NCBI GenBank assembly: GCA_034620365.1
Contig: JAQGEQ010000071.1
Span: 2,976,001-3,040,000 of the forward strand
Direction of reading: 5' to 3'
From: Pegea sp. RAD2-039
Taxonomy: Eukaryota; Chordata; Thaliacea; Salpida; Salpidae
DNA length: 64,000 nucleotides
Both the position numbers and the translations under genes were made by a program. The notes below the pieces were generated by a model. That model was not told the origin of the DNA and made no database searches. It worked only from the letters and a program-made list of their open reading frames with translations. Each line of letters begins with the position of its first letter. The first letter of the stretch is position 1. Of the stretch, positions 24,559 to 37,021 are shown piece by piece.

Positions 24559-27500
24559 CTAAAACTGAGCTGAGAAGTTTGAACTAAGGTTTGAAAGAAT
24601 TGAACGCAAATTAACGGATAGAAAATGATTTTCATCAGAAGAACAGCTCCGGTATTTATCTTGTAAAATACGGCTAATAGAGAAAGATTCAAAAAACTTT
24701 CGATTAGATCTGCGAAAAAAGTCGTTAATTCAAATGTTCAAAACTACAAATGAAAAGTCAAACTTGATTTTTGAAAGCTTTTGTAGAATGATGGAAAGTT
24801 TCTCAAATAATGATGTATCAGAGTTTTGATGACAAGAACAGAGAACAGATGAAATGGCTTGGAAGCATTTTTCATTGCTACATTGAGCCAAAAACTCATC
24901 TAAAACATCTATTAAAAGCAAACTTGTCAATCTTCTTCGACTAATTGATTAAAACTAACTAGATTCCATTGTCATTTGTAACATGATATCAACCGTAGCT
25001 GATATAAAAGTTTTGTTACTTTTATGAATGAGATAAGGAAGTAGAATATGTTGAGTAGCCTGATAATCGATAAACAAAGACCTCATTTCTTCAGTTTTTA
25101 AATCTTCTCGTAATTGTTCGATTACGTTTGCAATAACATCAGCTGTCACATTGATTAATGTTTGGATTGTTATGAGAAAAGCAGCTTACCTTGATGAAGA
25201 GTTCTTAGAATGATGAGAGATGATAGAATCCGGATTTGAGGATTTTCATGTCGATGAAAAGATTTATATTTTATCAAACTTGTCTGACTTCTAGTAGATG
25301 ATTTGAAAGAGATTGCTTGATCTTCACTTTTATCAGATGAGCTGGTATTTGGCGAGCGAAGTAGTTCTTCACCTAATCTGAAAAACATTTTCAAAATTTA
25401 TTAGAAGAATATTATAAACCAGATCAATAATTTCTAACATTAACTCGTATTTTATAATTTGTTGTTTTACTTTGTTGATATGACAAACTTTCAGCAAAAT
25501 AAAAAAACTAACTTTAGTTTACTAAAAAGTAATTCAGTTGTTGAATTTATGAAACTATTACTTTAATAAATCTATAATTTCTATGAAATTTAAGAAAGTT
25601 GAAAATTAAATAACTTAAAAGTTAACACAAGCTATTTAGTGTAATAGAGATTTGCTCTTCCACAGACCTTCTTGATGTAGATGATAAAACACTTTGATGA
25701 CTTTTTTCAAGATGTATTAGAGACCAATACACAAATTTAAGAAAGATCAGTTGGTTTTTAGCTTGTAGAGTAGAAGTTAGGGGTAGATGACGAAATATAT
25801 CAACTAGCATTGGTAGAATCTGCAAAACAATTCTAATTGACTTTCTCTGTCGAGTAGTAATTGATCTTACTGTTGTATCATCTATTTTGTACTTTTAATG
25901 ATTGTTTTAGCCAAAAGTTTAAAACTTCTAGAAAGCTTGGATAGTGGCCCAAAAAAAGTTAGGTACAAAAAAGAAGATCAAGCAAAAAAAAACTTGTTTT
26001 ATACAAACTCAGTAGGTGAAAGTTAAGTGAAAAATCTTTAAAAGTTATTAAATTAATAATCGAAATAGCAACTTTTATTTTAGAGATGCGTTTAGCTAGA
26101 TAATTTGTCACTCAAATAAGCTTACATCTAAACTTTAAGAACCATAAAATAAATTATTCAAAATACCTTCAAGCATCGATCTGTTAAGTATTCTTCGCTA
26201 CCAAAAAATGACATCAGTTGATTTGGTTGAGTTGGTTTAAAACTAAAACTTGTTGGTTTCAAATGGACTACACAAACCCATTCAAGAGTAATTGACAGAA
26301 TATTTAGTGAATGGTTCATCAGCTAAATATTCAAGATTATTACTTTGAATTTGAGATCATTTGAAATGAACCTTTTTGTCATTATTAGGAGCTTTGTTTG
26401 AAATATTCGATCGTTCACAAAGTTTTTCAACTTGTTGAAATTGTGATGTATTTTGAACCTGTACATCAGATATTGATTAAATGTGGAAGAAATAAAAGCA
26501 ATTTTACGTTGAGTGATTTTTTTTGTGAATTGTATTCACACTTTCGTTGTAAATTCTCCAGTCGTTTACGCAGTTTTATATTCTGACTCATAGTTCGTTC
26601 ATTTTCTTCTTTAAGAGCGCTTGTCTAAATCAAATAGATTGAAATATTTGAACGAGGTACAAATATCAAAACCTCATAACGTAAATCATCATTTTGCTTT
26701 TTCATTGCTTCATAAGAACATTTGATTCTCTTTAAATCTTTTATCTTCTCATCTAAAACTCTTCTGGAGTTTTCCATTTCAATTTGATGATTCTATGAAT
26801 TAAGTTTTCGTATTTAGACCACCAACCAGCAGCTTGCTTGCACCTGCTGTAACGTTTCAATCTTTTCATGAATAACTAATTCTACATCTTGAAGCCTTTC
26901 TATCATTCCCTGAGCAACAACCGATCTCTGTTCATCTATATGTGCAGCTTCTTGGCGTCGAAACAGGTTTTCTTCCCTTTCTATCAATTCGCTCTCACGT
27001 TCGTCCAATTCCATTTTGAGTTCAGTCAATTCTTGGTTTTTGATATTTAACTTTCTATAAAATTTCAATTTATAAGGTTTGATTTGATTGTAGGAATGAT
27101 TTAAATAAATATAAAACTTACTTATGAATGGATATCAATTCATTATGAATGGCTTTTATATCAGCTTCATCTAAACTACGGTGGGAGGTTTTGGATTGTT
27201 GGGAGTTCCTAAGGATTCCATTTCTCCATAAATTTCCAAGAGATGTTAATTCATGAGAAGCATCAGTGTCAGTTGTTTCCAAAGAGATTCGAACAGATTT
27301 ATTCGGTTTGTTGTAACTTGTAGTTGTTGTTGTTGAAAAAGTTGGTAAGGTTGTTGAATGCTTTAAAGTGTCATCAGAGACATCATCACCTATCAATTAT
27401 AATTAATTGCTAAATGAAGTTTAAAACTTTAAGAACGAAAATTGAAACTAACTGATGAATGAGGACTCTGACTTCTTTATAGTTTGTTCTTCACTCAAAT

Positions 27501-28250
27501 CTAATTCCTAAAAATAAAAAGCAAAAAAGTAAATCTAAATCTTGATATGAAAAATCAAAATTAATAACAAGTTTTTCTTCTACAAACATATAATTTAAAA
27601 AGTGAAGCTAAAATACCAAATCTGTTAATCTTTTTTCATCTTCATTTTTTTCAGCCAGTTTCTTCTCACTTATGTTTAATAAGGTTCTTAATTCTTCCAT
27701 AGCTCTGGTGTAGTGACCTCTTTCACTCTCATTTAACATAGATGATGGTGAACAAGACTAAAACATTTGAGGTTTAAACTTAAATAGGAAACTTTACACC
27801 AAAATGATATTTTTTAAAAACTTATTAAACAATAAATTTTTTTATTCATCTGATAAAAGTCACTAACAAAACAAAATTACAAGAATTTTATCAAAAATAT
27901 TGATTTTGAAACTCACCAAAACGCCACGAATTAAATTGATAGAATTTTCTTTCTAGAAACATAAATATTTTAAACTGCTATTATGTTATAGCAAAATTAT
28001 AAAAATTACATTTTTTAGGATATATTTATCCTTTAATTGTTCCACATCTGTAGTGACAGAAGACTCCATACAATCAACTTCTTTATCCTACAAAAATAAA
28101 AAAAAAGATAACACTAAATAAAATAAAAATCCTAAAACTTACAAAGTTTTTAAATATATCTTTTAAGGATTTCCTTAAATCGTTTTCAGTATAAGTAAAA
28201 TCGCCATCAGAGACGTTTTCAGTTATTGAATAATTGTTTTCAGCACTCAT
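24559..28250 (-). CDS. CCDC138: CCDC138-like coiled-coil protein
   Basis: A large coiled-coil protein resembling CCDC138, which is a centrosome/centriolar-satellite protein in vertebrates. Sixteen exons (28250..28143, 28087..28010, 27952..27917, 27757..27617, 27507..27453, 27389..27122, 27054..26844, 26792..26673, 26624..26508, 26458..26372, 26322..26167, 25819..25627, 25372..25190, 25142..24960, 24908..24764, 24709..24559) join in frame to 743 residues. The N-terminus is acidic and low complexity. The middle (exons 6-9) is a coiled coil rich in E, K and L (LTELKMELDERESELIEREE). The C-terminal half is helical-repeat-like: ILPMLVDIFRHLPL, FVYWSLIHLEKS, DIMLQMTMES, EKLSIILQKLSKI and a final SNRKFFESFSI. 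That C-terminal block is why I call it CCDC138. The frame is unbroken across 16 exons; the name is from memory and less certain than the gene. Confidence 0.75.
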
Positions 28251-31160
28251 CTTTAAAGTCTAAAAAAAGAATAAAAGCATACAATTTACACATAACAATT
28301 ATGCTTTTTAATTATTAACTTTTATACATTTATAATTAAGTTATATATCTTATAGGACTATCAGATAAGTCATTAAGTTTTAAATCATAGGCAAAGTTAT
28401 GCATAAGAAACTATAATTATAAAATAATAAACAAAATATGGTCCTAAAAATTAGTAAAAAAATTATAGTAGATATCTACAACAATGAATTTGCTTTATAA
28501 AATCAATAAAATATTATTTGCATATCAAGCGCTACCAATTCAATTGTAGTAACTGCCCTTAACTTTTGTATTAAAATATTCAGAAAATATATATTTGGTG
28601 TGTAATAACAGATTGTTTAGTAACAGCTGGCATTTTTCTAAGTAACACAAAATCGTTGACACCTTAATCTTAAACGAATTTCAACAAACAGAACCGTTGC
28701 TCGGCTGTGATGTAAACAGAAAATTAAAACAACCGCCGACGGTGAAAATGGAGTTTTTACTTTTATAAAATTATAAATGTGTAAATATAGACTTTTATAA
28801 ATAAAATTTTCATTAAAACATGACATAGCAAAAGTATAATTTTTTAAGCTATTGATGGATTATATAACTATTAAACTATATCGATAAAAAATTACAACTT
28901 CAAAGATGGAAAATATGTAAACTGGTTGCTTATTAAAAATGTTTCATTATAAAATAACTTTATATTATTTGTGAGAATGTGTTTTAGCGGGAGATGCTCT
29001 CTTCAAGCACGTTCCTTCGCATTTATTGAAATAAATAAATAAATAAATAACACTAATATTTAGGTTATAGATATAATTTTGAAAATAAAAAAAAACTAAT
29101 CAAAATTTATGTGACCAAAATAAATAAACAAAACTTAGACAAATACAGTCTGTAGAGCCAAAAGTTTATTTTTATCATAGTTGCTAAAAGCAAACATTGA
29201 ATAAATACCACCTATTTCCTATGATATTTATTTATTTCATTCAACTCATGGCTGCAGATTACAAATTAAACAAATCTTGCAGCAAACACAAAACAATATG
29301 ATTGCAGAAAAATAATGGAAAGGTCTTGAATACAACATCTTATGTTTCTTTTTATTGTGTAAAAAATTTGTTAAACTACATAATTAGCTATATTAATTAT
29401 ATGAATGAATCTGTAATACCTACTTTTGAGCCTGATTTTAGCCTTGAATAAAAGCCTTGACTAAAGTTATTTTTTTATTGTATACAATATATTACTATAC
29501 TTTAAACTAATTTTTAAATATTATCTTTTAAATATTATAATATTGATTATTATCGTTTCTTTCTAAACAAGTAAGAAACGATGTGTATATCATATGGTCT
29601 TTTTCATTAGAATTATACAGTTTTTCAACACTTCTCAGTTTATAGTAAACAATTTTCTTTAAACACTTTAAGGAAATTAAAGTTTTATAAACTAAAGTAA
29701 TTCAAATTTGTAGTATAAATACGTTATTGTAAAATTCGATACTGTTAAATTTTTTAATAAATTCTTGATAGAGAAACTAAAATTATCATTTTAAGACTTA
29801 TAATCAATAAGTCAGGACCACCAATAGAATATTCAGAAATTTTCTTTAAATCATCGCATTATTTAAAAATACCATATTTGTTTTGAAATCTTTATTCTAT
29901 AATTTTTACTTTTATTTAATTATTCGGTTACTTTACCATGAATGAATAAAAATCAGAAAAACATGATATTAAAACAAAAATTATCTCAAAGTAAGCTGTC
30001 TACTTATCATTTATAGATTAGTGTTTAGGCTAAATTAGGCTTATCTAATAACAGCTTAGCTTCTATCGATTTTTAATCTATGAAAATCGGTTGATTTCAA
30101 AGCCTACTTAAATGTTTTTTGCAAAAATCTGGATTATTAAAAACATAAGATTTAGCTTCTAATGATGCTATTTAAAAACAGATTTATTTTAAATATAAAC
30201 AATTTGGACACTGATAGATTAAACAGGTCTTAAATAAAAATCCAAAATTTTTAAAGACAGTTCTTGGGCTCCAGTAAGCTCTATTGATTTTGACAAAAGT
30301 TCTTCAAACTATATAAGGCTTGTGCTTTTACGATAATGATTTTAAATATAATAAATATTTATAATTGAAAACTGACAAAAAAAATTATTTTTTCTCAGAA
30401 ATAAAATTGATAAAGTAAATAACATAAACTAATTGATGACTAAAATTCTTGACAAAAAAAACCCTTCCGAGTTTTGAAAACAAATTTATTCATTTTGGAT
30501 TTCAACATTTTTTTTAGAGTTTTGACAAGAAATAAACTAGTAAGGTGATCTTCAAATCAAAAAGAACACATGGGAAGATAATAGAGAGATGTAGTACAGA
30601 GGCAAAGTTTAAAGATCTTTAAGATTGAAGTGCTTTTATGTATGCATCTTTAGAGATTTTGTTTTCAGGAAACTGTAAACAATGAAGTCGTTGAAACAAA
30701 TTTACAAAATTATTTGCCGACAATTTTGCATTTATTATTTGCTGCATCTATACACTTCAAAAACTTCTTAAAGTTTGATACAGTCATGAAGTGATAGAAA
30801 TATTTTTAGCAACAAGTTTACCAGTCACTTAATTTTCTTCTAATTAACTCTTTATCACGTTTGCAAATATTTTAAACTAAATTATACCAACAAGTATACA
30901 AATAAAATAAAGCAAATAAATTTTAGTGAACTGGATATTATCTCGACTTTATTGTTTTGGCAAGTTAAAATTTAAAGAAAACAATGAAAGAAAAGAAGCT
31001 CAGTAAGGTATGTGAAGCCTTTAATGTAGTGAAGTTCACAAAAAGTTACTTGAATTTGTGTACATAGAATCAAAACTGTGGATTAGTTGCACGGAACATT
31101 GCACTTTAGTTCATAGTTTGTTTTGTTGGAAACTTTTCAGTGACGATAGATGAATAGTGA
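28251..31160. other. Intergenic region with a MITE-like repeat
   Basis: No gene between the CCDC138-like start and the TLDc gene end. Contains MITE-like copy 2 (28971-29300) and a perfect 10-bp hairpin (29552-29561 with 29573-29582, stem ATCGTTTCTT). A TTTATT near 30949 could be the - strand poly(A) signal of the TLDc gene. Confidence 0.55.
28971..29300. repeat. MITE-like dispersed repeat, copy 2
   Basis: Shares GTGAGAATGTGTTTT, GTTCCTTCGCATTTATTG and an ATTTATTTATTTCATTCAAC right end with the copy at 10316-10620. The run of AAATA repeats at 29030-29050 and the ATTTATTT right end are inverted relative to each other. The right end (CATGGCTGCAGATTACAAATT) also matches 4540-4570 (CGTGGCTGCGAGTTACAAATT). 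Confidence 0.45.
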
Positions 31161-34100
31161 TTAGTCGCTGTCAAAAGACCAAACTTCAATTCCTTGAATA
31201 GAGAAATCTAAAGATGAAGACAACATTTCGTTGTTGTAAGTTGTACAGGGTTGGCTACTTCCATGAAATAAACTCTCATCTATCCACAATCCAACTTTGC
31301 CACTAAAACATATGGATCGATTTAACAGTTGTGAAAATAAACGAAAAGTATAGAAAGGTTGACCTCTTTGAAGGTAGTAACTAACTAAACAACTCACTAC
31401 AACGAAATTGAAATGTTATTTTAACAATAAACTATTAAATCAACGGCCAAATACTCACTCGCCACCACCAAATATCAAACAATCCGAATGTCCTTTCACG
31501 AAGAAGTTGTTGAGTCCTGTCCAGTTAAAGAACTTGATCTGAGGTGATAGAGTAAAGAGAAATGATTCACCAGACCCGTAAAAGTGCTCGCTTAGATGAG
31601 GTTGACATGAACAGTAAGCTCCAAATATCTGATTGTAGATTTGTGATGTAGTAAATGAATTTTGTTTACAAACATTTAACTTACGTGTGATGATTGATCT
31701 TTGACTAAAAACAAACATGGTTTAGATTCTTCATTTTGATTATTTACTTTTCTGTACAGAGTTTTTAGACTCATACCATGATTGTATGTGCTATATAAAA
31801 GTTTCCAAGGGTACCCAATCGCACTTGCTGGTAGCTTTGAGTTTATCTGTCAGAGAAAATGCTTGATGATTAGATAAGGAAAAGTAATTGGTTTGAGATA
31901 ATTCTGAAATAAGATTTTCTACTTAAAACATCATTAATAATTAAAAAACAGAATTATGCTGACTTTGATTTTCAAGAGAGTTTGTTATTGTTGTTTATAA
32001 AGTCAATGATGTTTGATATAAACATTATCAACTCTAATTTGATAAAACTGAAAATTTAAATAAACATTTAGTACAATTAGTTAACAAGTAAATTTTATCT
32101 ATAAAAGTTTCATCTAACTCATTGTTACAAAAAATCTACTCAAATTTATTTAAATAATAATTTGAGGTTAGAAAAATATTTTTTTCAAACTTTTCAGAAA
32201 AAATTACAGAAAAAGATTTCATTGATAATTATTAGAGGTAATAAGAAACATATATGCTACTTACAGCTTTAATACTATCTTCTAATAAAAGATTGCTTTC
32301 ATCAAGAAGATCAGGTAAACCACCATCATCATCCAAACCAGCAATAAAATCACTTTCCACTTTAACTTCTTTCACATGAATCTTTTCAACTTGTTGTTCT
32401 GGACTAGTTTTTATGTTGCTCATCATATTAACACCACGCTGTTTTACCTGAAATAAAAATTGACGATTTAAAGAAAGTAGATTCTTTGACACAGAGGAAG
32501 ACAATTTTCTAGCCACTTACAATTTGTAAGAACATCTTAAACAACGAGCGAAGAAAAACGTCTTTATTCAGTAAATCATAATCTGACATTCTCAATTCCA
32601 AAAAAAAGTTCAAATGTTTGCTCAAGTTGTTTATTTGAATAAAAAACTTTCTAGTGATCAGGTATATATACGAAACAGATTTGCTGATAAAGACATTATG
32701 ATAAGCAGATGCAAGATAAATAAACATCTAGATATTTTTATAAATATCTTTGAACTGTTGTTGATAGAATGATACAAACAACTTAATAAGCTCAAATTTA
32801 AAGATGATTAATCATATAAAACCAAAGACTATTTTTACAAGCTTTATAATCTAACTAACCAGGCAAATTAGAAATTTATCACATGCAATTATTTCTGATA
32901 ACAACGAGGTTACTTAACAGAAAGTATAGATATTGTTGCCTACATAAATCAGCCTTAAGAAAATTTGTCTATAATTATGGTGGTGCATTTTGCAAGATAA
33001 GGCTTTTCATATTAAGTGAAAGTGCAAAGTTTTTAATCAACTTGCTGCTGCTGCTGATTTTGTAGATAAATTCCTGAAAAGTTTTCAAATAAAGAGATAG
33101 TTCCAAAAAAGTAGAAATAAACAATTTTTTAACAATGATTCAAAAAAAAATTAAATCACAAACTAGATCTTGGTAAATAAGACTAACAAACAATCAAACT
33201 TTCAAAAAAGGTACAATGATTAAAAGAAAACTAAAAAATACTAACTTGTAGGCAGGCATCTTTTAGAAAAGTACAAAGTGTAGGTGACGAACACAACAAT
33301 GGAATAATTGAAACTTCTATTTTCAGTTACAGAAGAGAACAGTAACGAAGAAAGTAAAACAAAGACAGAAAGAAAAAAAGGAATTTTTGATCAGCTATTT
33401 TGAGGCTCAGAAATTGGAAATATTGAAAACTATATTCAGAAAATATCTACGAACTTTTAAAAAGCATCTAAATAATTCTACTTAAGAATAAATTAAATGA
33501 ATCTATCAGCGATAAAAACTTCCGTTTGCATTATCAGAGATCTTGCCTTAAATTGATCAAAATATTTTTTGAACCAAAAACAGGTCTAACTATCATCTCA
33601 ATTTATAAAAAATTTTCATCACAAAAACCTAAACTTCTCTGTCTGCCTTGCTTGATTGCTGCTTAAAAAAAAAATTCTATAAACTGGAGGACTCGTCTGT
33701 TACTGGTAGAGCAAAGTATCTAGACAAAACTACTTACTTGGTAGGTGCAAACTGTTTCAGCAGATTCTTTGTTCGGTTTTAAACAGCTAAAACACATTTC
33801 AAAATAGTGAAAGTCTCTGATAGTTATAATTTTGGTAAAATATTTGCAACAATTTATATAAACCTTGTTTAGGAAATAGTAATTACTTTCAATTTAAACT
33901 CTAAGAGATTTCAAAAGAAGCAAATTTGTACAATAGAATGTGTAAGTTGTTGAATAAATTCAAAATTAAATAACAAATTAAAATTTGAAAATAAACGTTG
34001 AAATGTATTTTTTCAAAGTTGAAAATAAAAAGTGTGAAACTGAAAATGTGTTAAAAGTTTTGCAGCTTTTTTTTGAGACTGAAAGTAAATATAAGCTCTT

Positions 34101-35432
34101 CAATTTTTTATAAATCGTACTAGAAAGGATTGAGTTGTGATTAGTATTGATTTATTTCAAGTACTTCATCACATAACGAATGAAACAAAAAAAAATTTAC
34201 AAAACAGCGACTTTTAAAATATCAGAAAAATAACTTCAAATTAATCTCAAATTGACTATTTATAAAATAATTTTCGAAATATCTGGTTTCTTAAATTAAA
34301 ATTTAAAAGTTTAACTAACCTGCCAATCTACATCAAGAGAATCTGCTTTTAGTGATAGATAGCGAAGTTCACGGCAAATTTCATCTGTTTAACAAAATCA
34401 TTAAAATAATTAAATATTTTCACAAAAATTCAAATCAAAATTGAGAAAATTTAAAAGTTGAGTTTATTAGATTTAGAAATTTATGAAAAAAGTGATAAAA
34501 AAGTGAAAGGTACCTTTAGATGAAGATTGTATGATGCAGTCTTGGTGGGAGACAGGTACAAACTTAGATGGAAGATTCTCTTGCTCATGAGTTGATCCCA
34601 GGAAGAAAGATAATAGATTTCCTGAACTGTCAGCAAACACCGGATCAGAATCAAGTAGAAAACAGATTTTGACAAAAGGAAGATATTTTTATCGTTTTTT
34701 TGGACAAAAAAATATAATTGAAGATGCTATTGGTTAATTATTCATTGAGGTTTATTTTAAGCTTTGTTGACAAAGTAAGCAGGTCGATGTGAGAATGAGT
34801 AGCAGATGTCGGTTTGTTGGGTCTTGTCGACTGATTTCAAAAATACAAATCATTATTAAAAATATTAATTGAAGCTAATAATCATCAAAAATTAATATTA
34901 AAGTGGGTGGGAGTAGAAAGTCTCAAACAGGAATCAACTGGAGGTAAAATACTAGAAAAGTCAACTATTTGATTGATATAAACCCGAAAGAAAGTCACTT
35001 GACGATGAAAACGTCATCAGTTGAATTCTGACAAATGTCACGCATCGCTGATTGCGCCAATTAGAAGTGTTTAAAAAGTGAACTGAATTTATTAAATAAT
35101 ATTAGTATTTGTTTAATCGAAAATCTTGTAGAATCTTTATTTTGAAATTTGTGTCTTCAACGAACCTCTCATTAGGAACTTTAAACCAAGTTTGGTTGGT
35201 AGATTCATCTTCTGAAGACGAGGAATCTTCTGTTAATGCCGAAAATGTCCTTTTCATTGCTCGGCGCAGAGAAATGCAAATAATTTTTCCAAAGGTTCTA
35301 GAAAATAAAAAAATTGTTGAAAATCATGAAATTGTTGAAACTGTTAGGAAGAAACGCATCAATAGTGAGATTAATTGACAAATTGAAAGCTTACTTGATC
35401 TCAGAAGAGTATCTTGGTACAATTGTCAACAT
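31161..35432 (-). CDS. OXR1: TLDc-domain protein, C-terminal half of OXR1/NCOA7
   Basis: The TLDc module of the OXR1/NCOA7 family, which protects against oxidative stress and binds the V-ATPase in animals. Exons 35432..35395, 35297..35166, 34626..34514, 34384..34320, 32447..32265, 31846..31685, 31628..31459 and 31302..31161 join in frame to 334 residues. The first part matches the OXR1 segment before TLDc (TFGKIICISL, TWFKVPNER, NLLSFFLGS, DEICRELRYLSLKA). The TLDc domain follows, with IGYPWKLLYSTYNHGMSLKTLYRK, VFGAYCSC-like IFGAYCSC, HFYGSGESFLFTLSP, FFNWTGLNNFFVKG, FGGG and GIEVWSFDSD at the end. The first exon (ATG at 35432) gives a start that joins in phase, so this can be an independent gene. 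A second start exon at 32589..32521 would give a TLDc-only form of 241 residues. Confidence 0.85.
32521..32589 (-). CDS. OXR1: Alternative first exon of the TLDc gene
   Basis: It opens with ATG (MSDYDLLNKDVFLRSLFKMF) and ends at a strong phase-0 donor (ATT then GTAAGT). That is the same phase as exon 34384..34320, so both can splice to the acceptor before 32447. Joined to the last four exons it encodes 241 residues, mostly the TLDc domain. Short TLDc-only isoforms from internal promoters are known in mammalian OXR1 and NCOA7. Transcription from here is inferred. Confidence 0.5.
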
Positions 35433-37021
35433 TTTAATCGTTTAATTAAAAAAAATAAATATTTCGTAAAAATCTGATAAAGTTTTTGAAACAAAAAAAA
35501 TCAATTCAAAATCAACATCTAAAAAATGAAAAGTAAAATATCTGGAATAAATTACAATTTCGTGACTATTGTCAACTTGATTTATCGAAAATGATAAATC
35601 GAAAATTTATGCCCACATTATATGTACATGCACACCAAGAACAACAAACAAAACAAACACTTGTGAGCAGGTATGAACAAACATCAGTTTAATTATTGCA
35701 GATGTACAAATATTTCGATGAATTCAGAAACTCATGTTTAAACACGAAAAATCAGAAGTAGGGCTTTCTGGGAAGATAGAACTTATGAAAAATTGATGTT
35801 GACAAGAAAGTATTTGTTGCTAAATGATAAAATTAATTTTAAGCTACAAACAGCTATCAATAAATTGAAGATATTTTCTAATAACAATTGAGATAGTTAT
35901 CTAAACAGGTTTTAATGGTTTTTAAATTATTGATTAAATAAATTATTTCAATTGACGTTGTCCTAAAATTGATTCTTCAAAACTATAAGCAATGATCAGA
36001 TTTCAACAATTGTTGAGTTGCTCACAAAGTTTAAAAGAAAATTGGCTTCTATTTCCTTAATAAAACTAAATTAAGATTGTTATATACTTGTAAATAGTAG
36101 CTTGCTTATTAATTTTGATGTTAAATTAAAATCAAATTGAATAGTGATGATGATTTGATGAACAATTTGTTTAAAGATTTTTATTCTTTTTAGAACATCA
36201 ATTGAAGAAATGTAATTTTTTTTTATGTAGAAACATTTAAAAAAACAAATATCTCAAGTAAATGCTTTTCTTGTATAGCAAAATACTTTGATGTGAAAAT
36301 AAATTAAACGCTAATCACTTTAAAAGTGCTTGTAGAAGTCTATGATGAAATACTGAAGTTAAATATTAACGAAATCGTTGCATGCTATTAACCATAGAGA
36401 TGATGAAATTACATCAAATTGAAAAAAGTAAAAATTTTGAAAACACACTAACTAATTTCGAAATTTTAAAGTCTTTCATAAAAAACTTCATTTGTTGCAA
36501 AATTCAATTTTCAGTTAGTAATAAACAGCTGGTTAAAAAATAGAAAAAAAATCAACAAAAGTTTCTGCGAAAAACTGCAAACTTAAATTGAAGCAGCAGA
36601 CTAAATTATTTGCTTCATGCTTGACTACTTGTAAAACAAAACTTTCAATTACTTGTCATCTTCCTTACTAGAATGATAATTCCACTCAGCTGTAGGCAAC
36701 AGATGATCTAACAAGTGGAAAATAGGAATTAAACAAAACTGAAAATGTTTGAAATCTAGGGCAAGTATAAACACACCTAAATATGATTTTTAAAATCTTC
36801 GGAAAGATAGATAATTAATTTTTTTAATATTTAACAGCTGTTTGAAATAAATGTCTTAGAAGTAAGTTTTGAAACAAAATCATCGAAAATGTATATGGGA
36901 GTTTATATAAGGCGGGAATAAAGAGAATGCAAGAACACTAACTCAAGTTTCAATTTCATCATTCTTTATTTTAAACTTTTATATCTACTTTAATATTCCA
37001 CAACTGCAGCTTTGTTCATTT
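35433..37021. other. Spacer between the two OXR1 halves
   Basis: No exon could be placed that links the GRAM half to the TLDc half in phase. AT-rich; includes the poly(A) signal of the GRAM unit. Confidence 0.5.
36965..36970 (-). promoter_or_regulatory. Polyadenylation signal of the GRAM-like unit
   Basis: AATAAA on the - strand about 52 nt after the 37022 stop codon. It supports transcription ending here instead of running into the TLDc exons. Confidence 0.45.

Noticed and set aside
24909-24959. An apparent 15-19 nt micro-intron in the CCDC138-like gene
   Set aside because: A normal 51-nt intron with the acceptor at 24909 keeps the frame and the family alignment.
33734-33779. Possible extra TLDc-gene exon (reads CLKPNKESAETVCTYQ)
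   Set aside because: Flanked by AG and GTAAG, but needs phase 2 while the preceding exon ends in phase 0; the model without it is in frame.
35109-35378. A + strand open frame of 89 codons with acidic Ser/Glu stretch
   Set aside because: It is antisense to the TLDc gene exon 35297..35166, whose - strand reading matches OXR1 and has proper splice sites.
36669-36707. A 39-nt open block flanked by AG and GTAAG that could link the GRAM and TLDc exons
   Set aside because: Its length keeps phase 1, which does not fit the phase-2 requirement of the 35297 acceptor, and it has no OXR1 similarity.
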